Assembly: GCA_964521075.1 (NCBI GenBank) | Contig: CAZFPI010000096.1 | Coordinates: 1-9,410, forward strand | Direction: 5' to 3' | Source of the DNA: Sterolibacterium sp964521075 | GTDB lineage: Bacteria; Pseudomonadota; Gammaproteobacteria; Burkholderiales; Rhodocyclaceae | Length of the DNA stretch: 9,410 bases | Part shown: piece after piece, positions 1-6,828 of the stretch | How the letters are laid out: every line of letters begins with the position of its first letter | Numbering within the stretch: position 1 is the first letter of the stretch | Made by a program: the position numbers and the translations under genes | The notes under the pieces: generated by a model | The model's input: only the letters and a program-made list of their open reading frames with translations | The model's database searches: none | What the model was told of the DNA's origin: nothing

Positions 1-11
1 TACCGGAAAGC

Positions 12-224
12 TTAGTACAGCTTCGGCGGCAGCATCTGGCTGCGGATGCGCTTGTGGTGACGCTTCACGGCGGCAGCCAGCTTGCGCTTGCGCTCGGATG
101 TGGGCTTCTCGTAGAACTCGCGTGAACGCAGTTCGGTCAGAACGCCAGTCTTTTCAATGGTACGCTTGAAGCGACGGATGGCGACTTCGAACGGCTCGTT
201 TTCTTTAACGCGGATACCAGGCAT
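12..224 (-). CDS. rpsU: 30S ribosomal protein S21 (bS21)
   Basis: Complete 70-residue protein, the usual length for bS21, beginning MPGIRVKENEPFEVAIRRFK and rich in Arg and Lys. S21 is a small basic protein of the 30S platform that acts near the anti-Shine-Dalgarno end of 16S rRNA in translation initiation. The Arg/Lys-rich helical C-terminal half (RKRKLAAAVKRHHKRIRSQ) is typical of RNA contact. The ATG at 222-224 is supported by an AGGAA ribosome binding site at 231-235 with a 6-base spacer, and by a good upstream promoter. The gene is divergent from tsaD; in many proteobacteria dnaG and rpoD follow rpsU, and here they would lie off the left edge, which cannot be seen. Identification is near certain. 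Confidence 0.98.
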   Translation of the reverse strand: MPGIRVKENEPFEVAIRRFKRTIEKTGVLTELRSREFYEKPTSERKRKLAAAVKRHHKRIRSQMLPPKLY

Positions 225-257
225 TTGAACTTCCTAAATGAAGCGGGAAAGCCGCGC

Positions 258-286
258 ATTCTAATCACGTTTTCAGGAATAGTCGA
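258..286 (-). promoter_or_regulatory. sigma-70-type promoter of rpsU
   Basis: On the minus strand a -35-like TCGACT (281-286) and a -10-like TAGAAT (258-263) are separated by exactly 17 bases. Transcription would start near 251, giving a leader of about 27 bases that holds the AGGAA ribosome binding site. The extended string TGATTAGAAT also occurs, in the same orientation, in front of plsY. The call rests on sequence match only. Confidence 0.6.
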
Positions 287-317
287 TAGCCCGAGCAAGA
301 TTCGCTGGCAAGAACGC

Positions 318-323
318 TAAAAT
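318..323 (+). promoter_or_regulatory. possible -10 element immediately upstream of tsaD
   Basis: TAAAAT at 318-323 ends 6 bases before the tsaD ATG at 330. I see no Shine-Dalgarno sequence in front of that ATG. If this hexamer is used, the transcript would begin at or next to the start codon, giving a leaderless or nearly leaderless message. No convincing -35 lies 16-18 bases upstream, so the call is weak. Confidence 0.3.
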
Positions 324-329
324 GCCACG

Positions 330-1357
330 ATGAAAATCCTCGGCATCGAATCCTCCTGCGACGAAACGGGCGTAGCCCTCTACGACACCACCCGGGGGCT
401 ACTCGGACATGCGGTGCATAGCCAGATCGCCATGCACGAAGCCTACGGCGGCGTCGTGCCCGAACTAGCCTCCCGCGACCATATCCAGCGACTGATCCCG
501 CTTCTGAATGAAGTCCTGGCCCAGTCAAACATCCAGAAATCCAGCATCGACGCCATCGCCTACACGGCCGGGCCCGGGCTGGCGGGCGCGCTTCTGGTCG
601 GAGCAAGCTTTGCCGTCTCGCTGGCCATGGCACTGGGCATTCCCGCTCTGCCGGTGCATCACCTCGAAGNNNNNNNNNNGGCCATCTGCTCTCGCCCCTG
701 CTGACAGCCGACCCGCCCGGATTCCCTTTCATCGCCCTGCTCGTTTCCGGCGGGCACACTCAGCTCATGCGCGTGACAGCCGTAGGGCAATACGAGCTTC
801 TGGGGGAATCCCTCGACGACGCGGCGGGTGAAGCCTTCGACAAAACGGCGAAGCTGCTGGATCTGGGCTACCCCGGGGGGCCGAAGCTCGCCAGACTGGC
901 AGAACAAGGACAAGCCGGGCGATTCAAATTACCCCGCCCCATGCTGCACAGCGGCGATTTCGATTTCAGCTTTTCCGGCCTGAAAACAGCAGTACTGACA
1001 ATCACCCGCCAGCAATCGCTGGACGATGCCGGGCGAGCCGATCTGGCGGCAGAATTTCAGGAAGCCGTCACGGAAGTGCTGCTTGCCAAAGCCATGTCAG
1101 CCTTGCGAAGCAGCCGAATGAAACGCCTTGTCGTCGCCGGTGGCGTGGGAGCCAACCAGCGTCTGCGTGAACGCCTCGATGCGGCAGCAAGAAAAATTGG
1201 CGCGCGCGTGTATTACCCCGAGCTGGCCCTGTGCACCGACAACGGAGCCATGATTGCCTTTTGCGGCGCGCAGCGGCTGCTGGCTGGCGCGAAGGGCGAC
1301 ACCTCCGGCATATTCGCCATACGTCCGCGCTGGCCCTTGCAAGAGCTGCAGGAGTAG
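330..1357 (+). CDS. tsaD: tRNA N6-adenosine threonylcarbamoyltransferase TsaD, interrupted by an assembly gap
   Basis: TsaD (formerly Gcp/YgjD) transfers the threonylcarbamoyl group from TC-AMP to A37 of ANN-decoding tRNAs, acting with TsaB and TsaE in the cytoplasm. The N-terminal part opens MKILGIESSCDETGVALYD, the ASKHA-fold start of the family, and runs to VHHLE just before the N run at 670-679. The second part starts GHLLSPLL at 680 and continues through LLVSGGHTQLM, DDAAGEAFDKTAKLL, FSFSGLKTA, VAGGVGANQRLRERL and CTDNGAMIAF to a TAG at 1355-1357. The halves lie in different frames only because ten Ns were inserted. Joined at the conserved E-G-H, the protein is 338 residues (337 in E. 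coli) and the metal ligands fall at His111, His115 and Asp300, the E. coli numbers. No clear ribosome binding site precedes the ATG. I regard the gene as intact. Confidence 0.97.
670..679. other. assembly gap (10 Ns) inside tsaD
   Basis: Ten consecutive Ns interrupt the codons for the conserved HHLEGH metal-binding motif. The left flank ends gaa-g and the right flank begins ggc-cat. Family conservation expects gaa-ggc-cat with nothing between, so the flanks probably overlap by one G. The N run looks like an arbitrary spacer rather than ten missing bases. Confidence 0.95.
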
Positions 1358-1406
1358 CACGACGGGAAAAGGCCCCGGACATTGGCATCCAGTACCTTGA
1401 TTTTTT

Positions 1407-1437
1407 GGGTTCCTGCTTTCGCCGAAACGACGATTCC
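1407..1437. repeat. decayed palindromic element, possibly a dispersed repeat
   Basis: In the 108-base gap between the convergent tsaD and plsY genes, the string GGGTTCCTGCTTTCGCC is followed by GAAACGACGATTCC. GTTCCTGC and GCCGAAAC pair in 6 of 8 positions around a TTTC loop. It resembles the short dispersed palindromes of the form TTCCTGC-TTTC-GCAGGAA plus GACGA that I recall from many betaproteobacterial genomes; that resemblance is from memory and one copy cannot prove repetition. A short T run (1401-1406) precedes it. It might also act as a weak terminator, but no U tract follows the stem. Confidence 0.35.
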
Positions 1438-1465
1438 GAATTAATCAGCGGCCACTCACCATCCC

Positions 1466-2122
1466 CTATCCCGCCGCCACCTTCTTCTTTCCGATCCGGC
1501 TTTCCGTGCCGGCCAGCAGGTTACGGATGTTCTGCTGGTGACGCCAGATCACCAGCAGGCTCACGCCAGCGAGAGCCGCGGCCTGAACACCGCCCAACAG
1601 CCAGCCACCCAGCAAGGGGGCGGCGACTGCCGCGCAAATTGCAGCCAGTGAGGAATAGCGCGTCGCCACAGCCACGGCCAGCCAGACGCCCACGCAGGCC
1701 AGAGCCAGCCCACCACTGAACCCGAGGAATACCCCGGCGGCGGTCGAGACACCTTTGCCGCCCTTGAAGCCAAGAAACAGGGGAAAGACATGCCCCAGCA
1801 CGGCAGCGAATCCGGCGGCGGCAGCCAGCCCGGTATCGGCGGCCTGCCCTGCCGATACGCCGACACGCTGCACCAGCCAGACGGCCAGCCAGCCCTTGGC
1901 GGCATCGCCCAGGAGGGTCAGGATCGCTGCCAGCTTGTTACCGGAGCGCAGGACGTTGGTTGCCCCGGGGTTCCCGGAACCATAGCTACGCGGGTCGGCC
2001 ATACCCAGGACGCGTGTCACGATGACGGCGAAGGGTAATGATCCCAGCAGATAAGCCAGAAGAATGAAAAATCCCGGCAGGAATGCCGGGGGAATCAGGG
2101 TTTCCAAGCCGTTGCCGCCCAT
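1466..2122 (-). CDS. plsY: glycerol-3-phosphate acyltransferase PlsY (acyl-phosphate dependent)
   Basis: PlsY is an integral inner-membrane enzyme that acylates the sn-1 position of glycerol-3-phosphate using acyl-phosphate made by PlsX, giving lysophosphatidic acid for phospholipid synthesis. The 218-residue protein shows the family's motifs in order: an N-terminal membrane segment ending LLAYLLGSLP (21-30), SGNPGATNVLR (49-59), GHVFPLFLGFKGGKGVSTAAG (110-130) and the C-terminal RHQQNIRNLLAGTESRIGKK (194-213). Several Ala/Leu/Val-rich stretches between them are consistent with multiple membrane spans. It is slightly longer than the usual 195-210 residues because about 15 extra residues precede the first membrane segment, so a shorter start is possible. 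It is divergent from folB, as in E. coli. The enzyme call is secure. Confidence 0.96.
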   Translation of the reverse strand: MGGNGLETLIPPAFLPGFFILLAYLLGSLPFAVIVTRVLGMADPRSYGSGNPGATNVLRSGNKLAAILTLLGDAAKGWLAVWLVQRVGVSAGQAADTGLAAAAGFAAVLGHVFPLFLGFKGGKGVSTAAGVFLGFSGGLALACVGVWLAVAVATRYSSLAAICAAVAAPLLGGWLLGGVQAAALAGVSLLVIWRHQQNIRNLLAGTESRIGKKKVAAG

Positions 2123-2162
2123 GAGCCACCGTCCAAAAGTAGAATGTCGCTGATTCTAATCA
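2123..2162. promoter_or_regulatory. plsY/folB divergent promoter region with two opposed -10-like hexamers
   Basis: The short space between the plsY and folB starts holds TAGAAT on the plus strand (2140-2145) and TAGAAT on the minus strand (2153-2158), making an inverted repeat TAGAAT-N7-ATTCTA. The minus copy sits in TGATTAGAAT, identical to the rpsU -10 region. The plus copy would start transcription near 2152 for folB, and the minus copy near 2146 for plsY. No good -35 hexamer is visible for either, so assignment rests on the -10s and the position. Confidence 0.45.
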
Positions 2163-2180
2163 ATGGCGAAATTGCCCACC

Positions 2181-2540
2181 ATGGATTTCATTTTTATCGA
2201 CGAAATGCGCGTCGATGCTCACGTCGGCATCTTTCCGCGCGAGCAGGCCGCCCCGCAGACGCTGGAGATCAACCTGACGTTTGGAGTGCCGGACGATGCG
2301 GCCCGCAGCGACGACATTGCCTCGACCATCCGGTACGATGATGTCATCGACCGCATCCGGAAGGAGCTGGCACAACGGCACTTCAATCTGCTGGAGACTC
2401 TCGGGGAATACGTCATCAGTCTGATCCTCGACGAATTCGGTGCCCCCTGGGTGAAGATTTCCATCGCCAAGCTGGGCATCATGAAAGGCGTGCGGCGTGT
2501 TGGCGTCCAGATCGAACGTAGCCGCACCACACCACAATAG
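2181..2540 (+). CDS. folB: dihydroneopterin aldolase FolB
   Basis: FolB cleaves 7,8-dihydroneopterin to 6-hydroxymethyl-7,8-dihydropterin and glycolaldehyde, a cytoplasmic step of folate synthesis. From the ATG at 2181 the protein is 119 residues and begins MDFIFIDEMRVDAHVGIFPR, which lines up with the start of E. coli FolB. Residues matching the active site known from Staphylococcus aureus (E22, Y54, E74, K100) are Glu21 in REQ, Tyr52 in IRYDDV, Glu72 in LLETLGEYV and Lys97 in IAKLG. The C-terminus VGVQIERS is the usual final strand. An in-frame ATG at 2163 would add MAKLPT; neither start has a clear ribosome binding site, and the later one was chosen by family alignment. The gene converges on xerD with only 14 bases between stops. 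Confidence 0.93.
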   Translation: MDFIFIDEMRVDAHVGIFPREQAAPQTLEINLTFGVPDDAARSDDIASTIRYDDVIDRIRKELAQRHFNLLETLGEYVISLILDEFGAPWVKISIAKLGIMKGVRRVGVQIERSRTTPQ

Positions 2541-2541
2541 C

Positions 2542-2569
2542 GCGGGAGTCGCTCTCACCCGCGAGGGTG
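2542..2569. terminator. possible hairpins at the folB/xerD convergent junction
   Basis: GCGGG (2542-2546) can pair with CCCGC (2558-2562), and CACCC (2556-2560) can alternatively pair with GGGTG (2565-2569) around a GCGA loop. The second hairpin overlaps the last codons and stop of xerD. Neither is followed by a U-rich tract on either strand, so intrinsic termination is not well supported. Confidence 0.25.
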
Positions 2570-3493
2570 ATGCTTCGCGTGGAGCTGTTTGAGCCGTTCG
2601 CGAGCTACATGCGTATATATCTGCGTGGTCGAAATGTCGGCATGCCCCAGCAGAAGCTGCACCACACGCAGGTCCGCGCCATGGTTGAGCAGATGCGTGG
2701 CGAAGGCATGGCGCAGCACATGCGGTGAAATCGGCTTATGGATACCTGCTTGCAGCGCGTAATGCCTGATGAGCCGCCAGAACATCTGGCGACTCATGCC
2801 TCCTGCCTTCTCTTTTCCCCGTGTCGCCACGAAAATTTCATCACAAACCCGGCCATGAAGCAGTACCGGACGGGCATCCCGGAGATATTGCGCCAGCCAG
2901 CCGACGGCGACTTCACCCAGAGGAACCAGGCGAGTCTTGTCTCCCTTGCCCCGGATACGTACCACCCCCTCATCCAGATTCAGCTCAAACAGTTTGACGT
3001 TAACCAGCTCGCTCACGCGCAAACCGCTGGCATAGAGCAATTCGAGCATCGCCCGATCACGCAGCCCGAGCGGGTCTTCGATATCCGGCGCGGCCAGCAA
3101 AGCTTCGACTTCCGGTTCGGTCAGTGTTTTTGGAAACCGCTGCGGCAGTGCGGGTTGCCCGATATTGAGCATGGGGTCGCGCTGAAGCTGGCCTGTTACC
3201 ATGAAATGGCGATAAAACCGCCGCAAGCTGGCGTGCAGGCGACGCTGACTGGAAGGTTTTGGTGCGCGCCCCGTACCGGAGTAGCGCCCATGCAGCCCGG
3301 CCAGATACTCGCGAATGATATTTTCATCCACCTGCAACAGGCCGCATTTTTGCTTCACCAGCCAGGCGGAAAAAAGCAGCAAGTCGCTGCGGTAGGCGGC
3401 CAGTGTGCTTTTGGCCAGGCCGTCTTCCAGCCAGAGGGTATCTGTAAAACGGTCAATCAATGCGAGATCAGCCAGATCAGACGCCAAGGTCAC
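2555..3493 (-). CDS. xerD: site-specific tyrosine recombinase XerD
   Basis: XerD acts with XerC at dif, under FtsK control, to resolve chromosome dimers. The 312-residue protein (298 in E. coli) has an N-terminal SAM-like core-binding domain (about 10-105) and a C-terminal catalytic domain. All catalytic residues are visible: Arg159 (YASGLRVSEL), Lys183 (RGKGDK), His258 and Arg261 (SPHVLRHAFATHLL), His284 (LLGHADIST) and the nucleophile Tyr293 (QIYTH). Spacing matches E. coli XerD except for three extra residues between the Lys and the first His. The ending RLKQLHAKHHPRG closely follows E. coli XerD and favours XerD over XerC. The start is GTG at 3491-3493, overlapping the TGA of the upstream alkyltransferase gene by four bases (GTGA), with GAGGG about six bases upstream, so translation is probably coupled. 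It is the last gene of the minus-strand run. Confidence 0.97.
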   Translation of the reverse strand: MTLASDLADLALIDRFTDTLWLEDGLAKSTLAAYRSDLLLFSAWLVKQKCGLLQVDENIIREYLAGLHGRYSGTGRAPKPSSQRRLHASLRRFYRHFMVTGQLQRDPMLNIGQPALPQRFPKTLTEPEVEALLAAPDIEDPLGLRDRAMLELLYASGLRVSELVNVKLFELNLDEGVVRIRGKGDKTRLVPLGEVAVGWLAQYLRDARPVLLHGRVCDEIFVATRGKEKAGGMSRQMFWRLIRHYALQAGIHKPISPHVLRHAFATHLLNHGADLRVVQLLLGHADISTTQIYTHVARERLKQLHAKHHPRG

Positions 3494-3957
3494 AGGACAC
3501 CCTCATGCACGAGCAGCCATCGCTTGATCTCCAGCAGCAAGCCGCCCCGTTCACGATTGAACCCGCCCAGGCCGCCACCTCTGGAGAGCACCCGGTGGCA
3601 AGGCACAACCAGAGGATAGGGATTCGCTCCGCAAGCACCGCCCACCGCGCGCGGCGCGCTTCCCAGGGCAGCGGCGAGATCGCCATAACAACGTGTCTGG
3701 CCACGGGGGATCGCGCTGATTTGCGCCCAGACACGACGCTGGAATGGCGTTCCCGCCGGAGCCAGGGGTAAATCAAAAACAAAATCCGGGTTCTTCAACC
3801 AGGCACAAAGCTGCCGGACGGCTTCCCGCGAGAGCAGCGATGTCGCAGCCAGCGTCATCCCCGGCGGGAGAAATTCGATTTCGAGAATGAACGCCTCGTC
3901 GCAGCGCAGCCCCAGAGAAAAGCCTGGGGCTGCGACAATGGCCTGATGAGCCTTCAT
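3490..3957 (-). CDS. ogt: methylated-DNA--[protein]-cysteine S-methyltransferase (O6-alkylguanine repair)
   Basis: This suicide repair enzyme moves an alkyl group from O6-alkylguanine in DNA to its own cysteine. The 155-residue protein has a diverged N-terminal domain (1-65) and a conserved DNA-binding/active-site domain: TPFQRRVWAQISAIPRGQT (70-88), the recognition helix RAVGGACGANP (103-113) with Arg103 as the likely arginine finger, the active site VPCHRV with Cys120, and KRWLLVHEG (145-153) with Glu152 in the position of the human proton-relay glutamate. The size fits an Ogt-type protein with no Ada N-terminal transcription-factor domain. The ATG overlaps the TGA of the upstream sulfotransferase by four bases (ATGA), and AAGG lies about 8 bases upstream. 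Function is clear; the choice of symbol between ogt and a generic MGMT name is less so. Confidence 0.94.
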   Translation of the reverse strand: MKAHQAIVAAPGFSLGLRCDEAFILEIEFLPPGMTLAATSLLSREAVRQLCAWLKNPDFVFDLPLAPAGTPFQRRVWAQISAIPRGQTRCYGDLAAALGSAPRAVGGACGANPYPLVVPCHRVLSRGGGLGGFNRERGGLLLEIKRWLLVHEGVL

Positions 3958-5054
3958 CCCCCCGCCTTCTGGCCCAGCAACCGCACCGGCGAATTCACGG
4001 CGGGCGGCACGGGCAATTCACGTTCCCAACCCGGCTGGCGTTCCCAGGCCCTCGGGTTCAGGCTATGGAGCAAATCCTGGTAACGCCTGGCGTCTGTTTT
4101 CGGGAGAACGAGAAAGCCGAATGTCATTCGTAGAAAACGCCAGCCAGTCAGTGCCAGCTGCGGGAAATCGGCGAGGAAGGCCCGTATCTTTTCGACGCGC
4201 CCAGGCTCTCTCTGCATGGGAGAGGGGGTATAGCCATAACGCGCCATGGTTTTGCGATTGAACGATTCCGTCATGCGAATCCAGGCAGGTGGAATGGCCT
4301 CCTGCCAGCCCAATACCTTTTGCTGGGGGCGTCGCGAGGCTTCCATGAGCCAGGGAAAGGGAATGCCGTCGTTTTCCGGCAGATAGTCGGTGTGGTGCAG
4401 CACCTGGTCGCTCCAGGGAACGCCCACGAAATCCAGTACGCGCCGAAGCATGGGCTCGGGGGCGGCAATCAGATCCTCCAGCTTTACCGCGAAGATACGA
4501 TCACCATAACGGGCGATTCGCCGCATATTCGCCCAGACCATCAGGTTGGCAACAATAAAACTGGAGGTCGACCAAGGCATGGTGAAATGCGAATACGCCA
4601 CGGCGCGCGGGTCGCGCACCATGTGGATCACCTTTGCGTTTGGGTATTCCCGAAAAAGCCGGGGCAAGTCCTCCGTCAGCAGCGGGCCTTTCTCGCCGTA
4701 ACGCGACTTGCCATATTGCGCGGCCTTGCATTTCAGGATGTGCAGATAAACCTGCGCCGAATCCGGCTGTTCCAGGTTTTTCGGCAGGGAATCCAGCACG
4801 ATCTGCGGATCCATGCGAAGCCAGGCATAGGAAAAAGAGTGGAAATAAAGGTAGAGGCGGCGGCGGAAACTGCCCTGAAAATTCCGCATCCAGAAGTGAT
4901 AACAAGCCTCCTCGGCAATGTAAATGTCCGGATGGGCATTGAGCATGAAACGCATCAGCGTCGTCCCGGAACGGCCATTCCCCAGAATGAAGACGGGTGC
5001 TGCAGATTCATGCTCTCCCACCGGATACCTGGTTTCTTTACACGGTTCAGGCAT
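3954..5054 (-). CDS. PAPS-dependent sulfotransferase family protein, acceptor unknown
   Basis: The 366-residue protein carries the two cofactor-binding motifs of the cytosolic sulfotransferase fold. The 5'-phosphosulfate loop is VFILGNGRSGTTLMRFMLNAHP (21-42), where the P-loop-like segment is GNGRSGTT. The 3'-phosphate motif is KVIHMVRDPRAVAYSHF (141-157), with Arg148 and Ser155 the expected PAPS contacts. YGEKGP (119-124) and LDFVGVPW (207-214) are further family features. Such enzymes transfer sulfate from PAPS to a hydroxyl or amino group of a carbohydrate, lipid or small molecule; nothing here names the acceptor. No signal peptide or clear membrane segment is seen. The start overlaps the end of ptsI by 8 bases (ATGCCTGA), with GGTGA upstream, and the stop overlaps the ogt start by 4 bases. 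It is an unexpected member of a PTS/DNA-maintenance run. Confidence 0.88.
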   Translation of the reverse strand: MPEPCKETRYPVGEHESAAPVFILGNGRSGTTLMRFMLNAHPDIYIAEEACYHFWMRNFQGSFRRRLYLYFHSFSYAWLRMDPQIVLDSLPKNLEQPDSAQVYLHILKCKAAQYGKSRYGEKGPLLTEDLPRLFREYPNAKVIHMVRDPRAVAYSHFTMPWSTSSFIVANLMVWANMRRIARYGDRIFAVKLEDLIAAPEPMLRRVLDFVGVPWSDQVLHHTDYLPENDGIPFPWLMEASRRPQQKVLGWQEAIPPAWIRMTESFNRKTMARYGYTPSPMQREPGRVEKIRAFLADFPQLALTGWRFLRMTFGFLVLPKTDARRYQDLLHSLNPRAWERQPGWERELPVPPAVNSPVRLLGQKAGG

Positions 5055-6828
5055 TGAGCTTCACCAGTTGTTCGCGGATGCGCGCGCTGTCGTCCAGACG
5101 CAGGATGCGAGCAACCGCAGCCTGCAAAACCCGGGTATCGCTCTTGAGCACCTGTCGCTTGATTTCCAGTAATTGCGATGAATGCAGGGAGAATTTCTGC
5201 AACCCCATGCCCAGCAAGAGACGCGTCATGTTCAGATCCCCCGACATTTCGCCGCAAATCGCCACCGGCAAACCGGCGCGATGGCCACGCTCGATGATCT
5301 GCGCGACAAGCCGCAGCACGGCAGGGTGCAAGGGGTCATACAGATGCGCTACGGCCTCGTCGCTGCGGTCGATGGCCAGGGTGTACTGGATCAGATCATT
5401 CGTGCCGATCGAGAGAAAATCCAGCCGTTTCAGAAAAGGCCCGAGGGCAAGGGCGGCAGCAGGCACTTCGATCATGGCCCCGACCTTGAGCGTTTCATCG
5501 AATTTCTGGCGAGCGTCCCGCAACTGCTGCTTGGCCAGCCGGATCATGGCCAGGGTCTGCTCGATCTCATGGGCATGCGCCATCATCGGGATCATCAGAT
5601 AAACCTTGCCGTAGTGCGACGCCCGAAGGATCGCACGTAGCTGCGCCAGGAAAAGCTGCGGCTCGGCAAGGCAGTAACGGATCGCCCGCCGCCCCAGGGC
5701 AGGATTGATTTCCGTCCGCCCGCCCGAACTGTTACGCAAGGCCCGCGCCTGCTTGTCCGCGCCGATGTCGAGGGTGCGGATGGTCACCGGCTTGCCAGCC
5801 ATCGCCCGGGCGACACTGCGATACGCCTCGAACTGTTCATCCTCGCCCGGCAGGCTGTCGCGATTCATGAACAGGAATTCCGTCCGGTACAAACCAACGC
5901 CTGCAGCACCCGCTTCATTGGCCTGCTCGACATCCTGCGGTACTTCGATATTGGCAAACAGCAGGATTTCCTCGCCATCGAGAGTCACCGTGCGCGCCGT
6001 TCGCAAACGCTTGAGCTTGTTGCGTTCGATCTGCAGCTCGCTTTGGCGCAGGCGAAATTCTTCCAGCACACGCTCATCGGGGTTTACGATCAGAACCCCC
6101 CGGGAACCATCCACGATCAGGAGATCATCGTCCCGGATGAGGGATCTGGCGTGATGCAGGCCCACCACAGCAGGTGTCGCCATGCTGCGCGCGACGATGG
6201 CCGTATGCGAAGTCGCCCCGCCAAGATCAGTCACAAAACCACCGATGGACAGCCGCTTGAACTGAATGGTGTCGGCAGGAGAAAGATCGTGCGCCACGAT
6301 GATGGTCTGTTCCTGCTCGCTAACCGTCTTCCGGCGTGAAATACGGCGCGTCTTGCCCATCAACACCCGAATGATGCGTTCGACGAGCTGGACGATATCC
6401 TGCTTGCGCTCACGCAGATAAGCATCCTCCATCTCCTCGAACTGGGCAGTCAGGTACTCCATCTGCTGCACCAGTGCCCATTCGGCGTTACACAGACGCT
6501 CCCGGATCAGGCCACGGGGCGCATCGGACAACAGAGGATCATCGAGAAACATGACCTGCAGATTGACGAAGGCTGACAGCTCCGCTGCCGCCCCCGGCGA
6601 AGCCTCGGCCTCGATCCTGAGCAGATGCAGCTCGGCACGCACGGTATCGAGTGCGGCATCGAAGCGGGCCAGCTCCGCCGTTACATCCCGCTCACGCACC
6701 TGATACTGAGCCACTTCCAGAATGGCATGCGAAATCAGGTGGGCACGGCCAATGGCAATACCCGGCGAGACTGCCAGTCCGTGCAAAGTAAAGCTCAAGG
6801 CTCCGGGCAGGTCATTCCCCACACTCAC
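5047..6828 (-). CDS. ptsI: phosphoenolpyruvate--protein phosphotransferase (PTS Enzyme I)
   Basis: Enzyme I autophosphorylates from PEP on a histidine and passes the phosphate to HPr, the first step of the PTS relay, in the cytoplasm. The 593-residue protein (575 in E. coli) is complete: an N-terminal HPr-binding/phosphohistidine region beginning SFTLHGLAVSPGIAIGRAHL, the active-site GGATSHTAIVARS with His208, GLYRTEFLFMNR (312-323) with Arg315, TIRTLDIGADKQ (349-360), SIGTNDLIQYTLAIDR (473-488), and the C-terminal ICGEMSGD with catalytic Cys525. About 18 extra residues lie before the domain interface relative to E. coli. The start is GTG at 6826-6828, overlapping the ptsH stop by four bases (GTGA), with AAGG about seven bases upstream. 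Its stop overlaps the sulfotransferase start. No EIIB or EIIC gene is in the window. Confidence 0.97.
   Translation of the reverse strand: MSVGNDLPGALSFTLHGLAVSPGIAIGRAHLISHAILEVAQYQVRERDVTAELARFDAALDTVRAELHLLRIEAEASPGAAAELSAFVNLQVMFLDDPLLSDAPRGLIRERLCNAEWALVQQMEYLTAQFEEMEDAYLRERKQDIVQLVERIIRVLMGKTRRISRRKTVSEQEQTIIVAHDLSPADTIQFKRLSIGGFVTDLGGATSHTAIVARSMATPAVVGLHHARSLIRDDDLLIVDGSRGVLIVNPDERVLEEFRLRQSELQIERNKLKRLRTARTVTLDGEEILLFANIEVPQDVEQANEAGAAGVGLYRTEFLFMNRDSLPGEDEQFEAYRSVARAMAGKPVTIRTLDIGADKQARALRNSSGGRTEINPALGRRAIRYCLAEPQLFLAQLRAILRASHYGKVYLMIPMMAHAHEIEQTLAMIRLAKQQLRDARQKFDETLKVGAMIEVPAAALALGPFLKRLDFLSIGTNDLIQYTLAIDRSDEAVAHLYDPLHPAVLRLVAQIIERGHRAGLPVAICGEMSGDLNMTRLLLGMGLQKFSLHSSQLLEIKRQVLKSDTRVLQAAVARILRLDDSARIREQLVKLNA

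Noticed and set aside
330..1357. tsaD as a frameshifted pseudogene
   Set aside because: The frame change coincides with the N run, and all motifs and the ligand numbering are intact when the flanks are joined at the conserved E-G-H.
2555..3493. Tyrosine recombinase as a phage or integron integrase marking an island
   Set aside because: Sequence, length and residue spacing match chromosomal XerD almost throughout. There is no attachment site, tRNA or phage gene nearby.
2738..3619. 293-codon open frame on the plus strand opposite xerD and ogt
   Set aside because: It lies antisense to two genes with complete catalytic motifs, and its protein is low-complexity, Gln/Pro/His-rich and unlike any family. 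It is a GC-rich antisense shadow.
4320..5057. 245-codon plus-strand open frame opposite the sulfotransferase
   Set aside because: The minus strand carries both PAPS motifs. The plus product has no recognisable domain, so it is a shadow frame.
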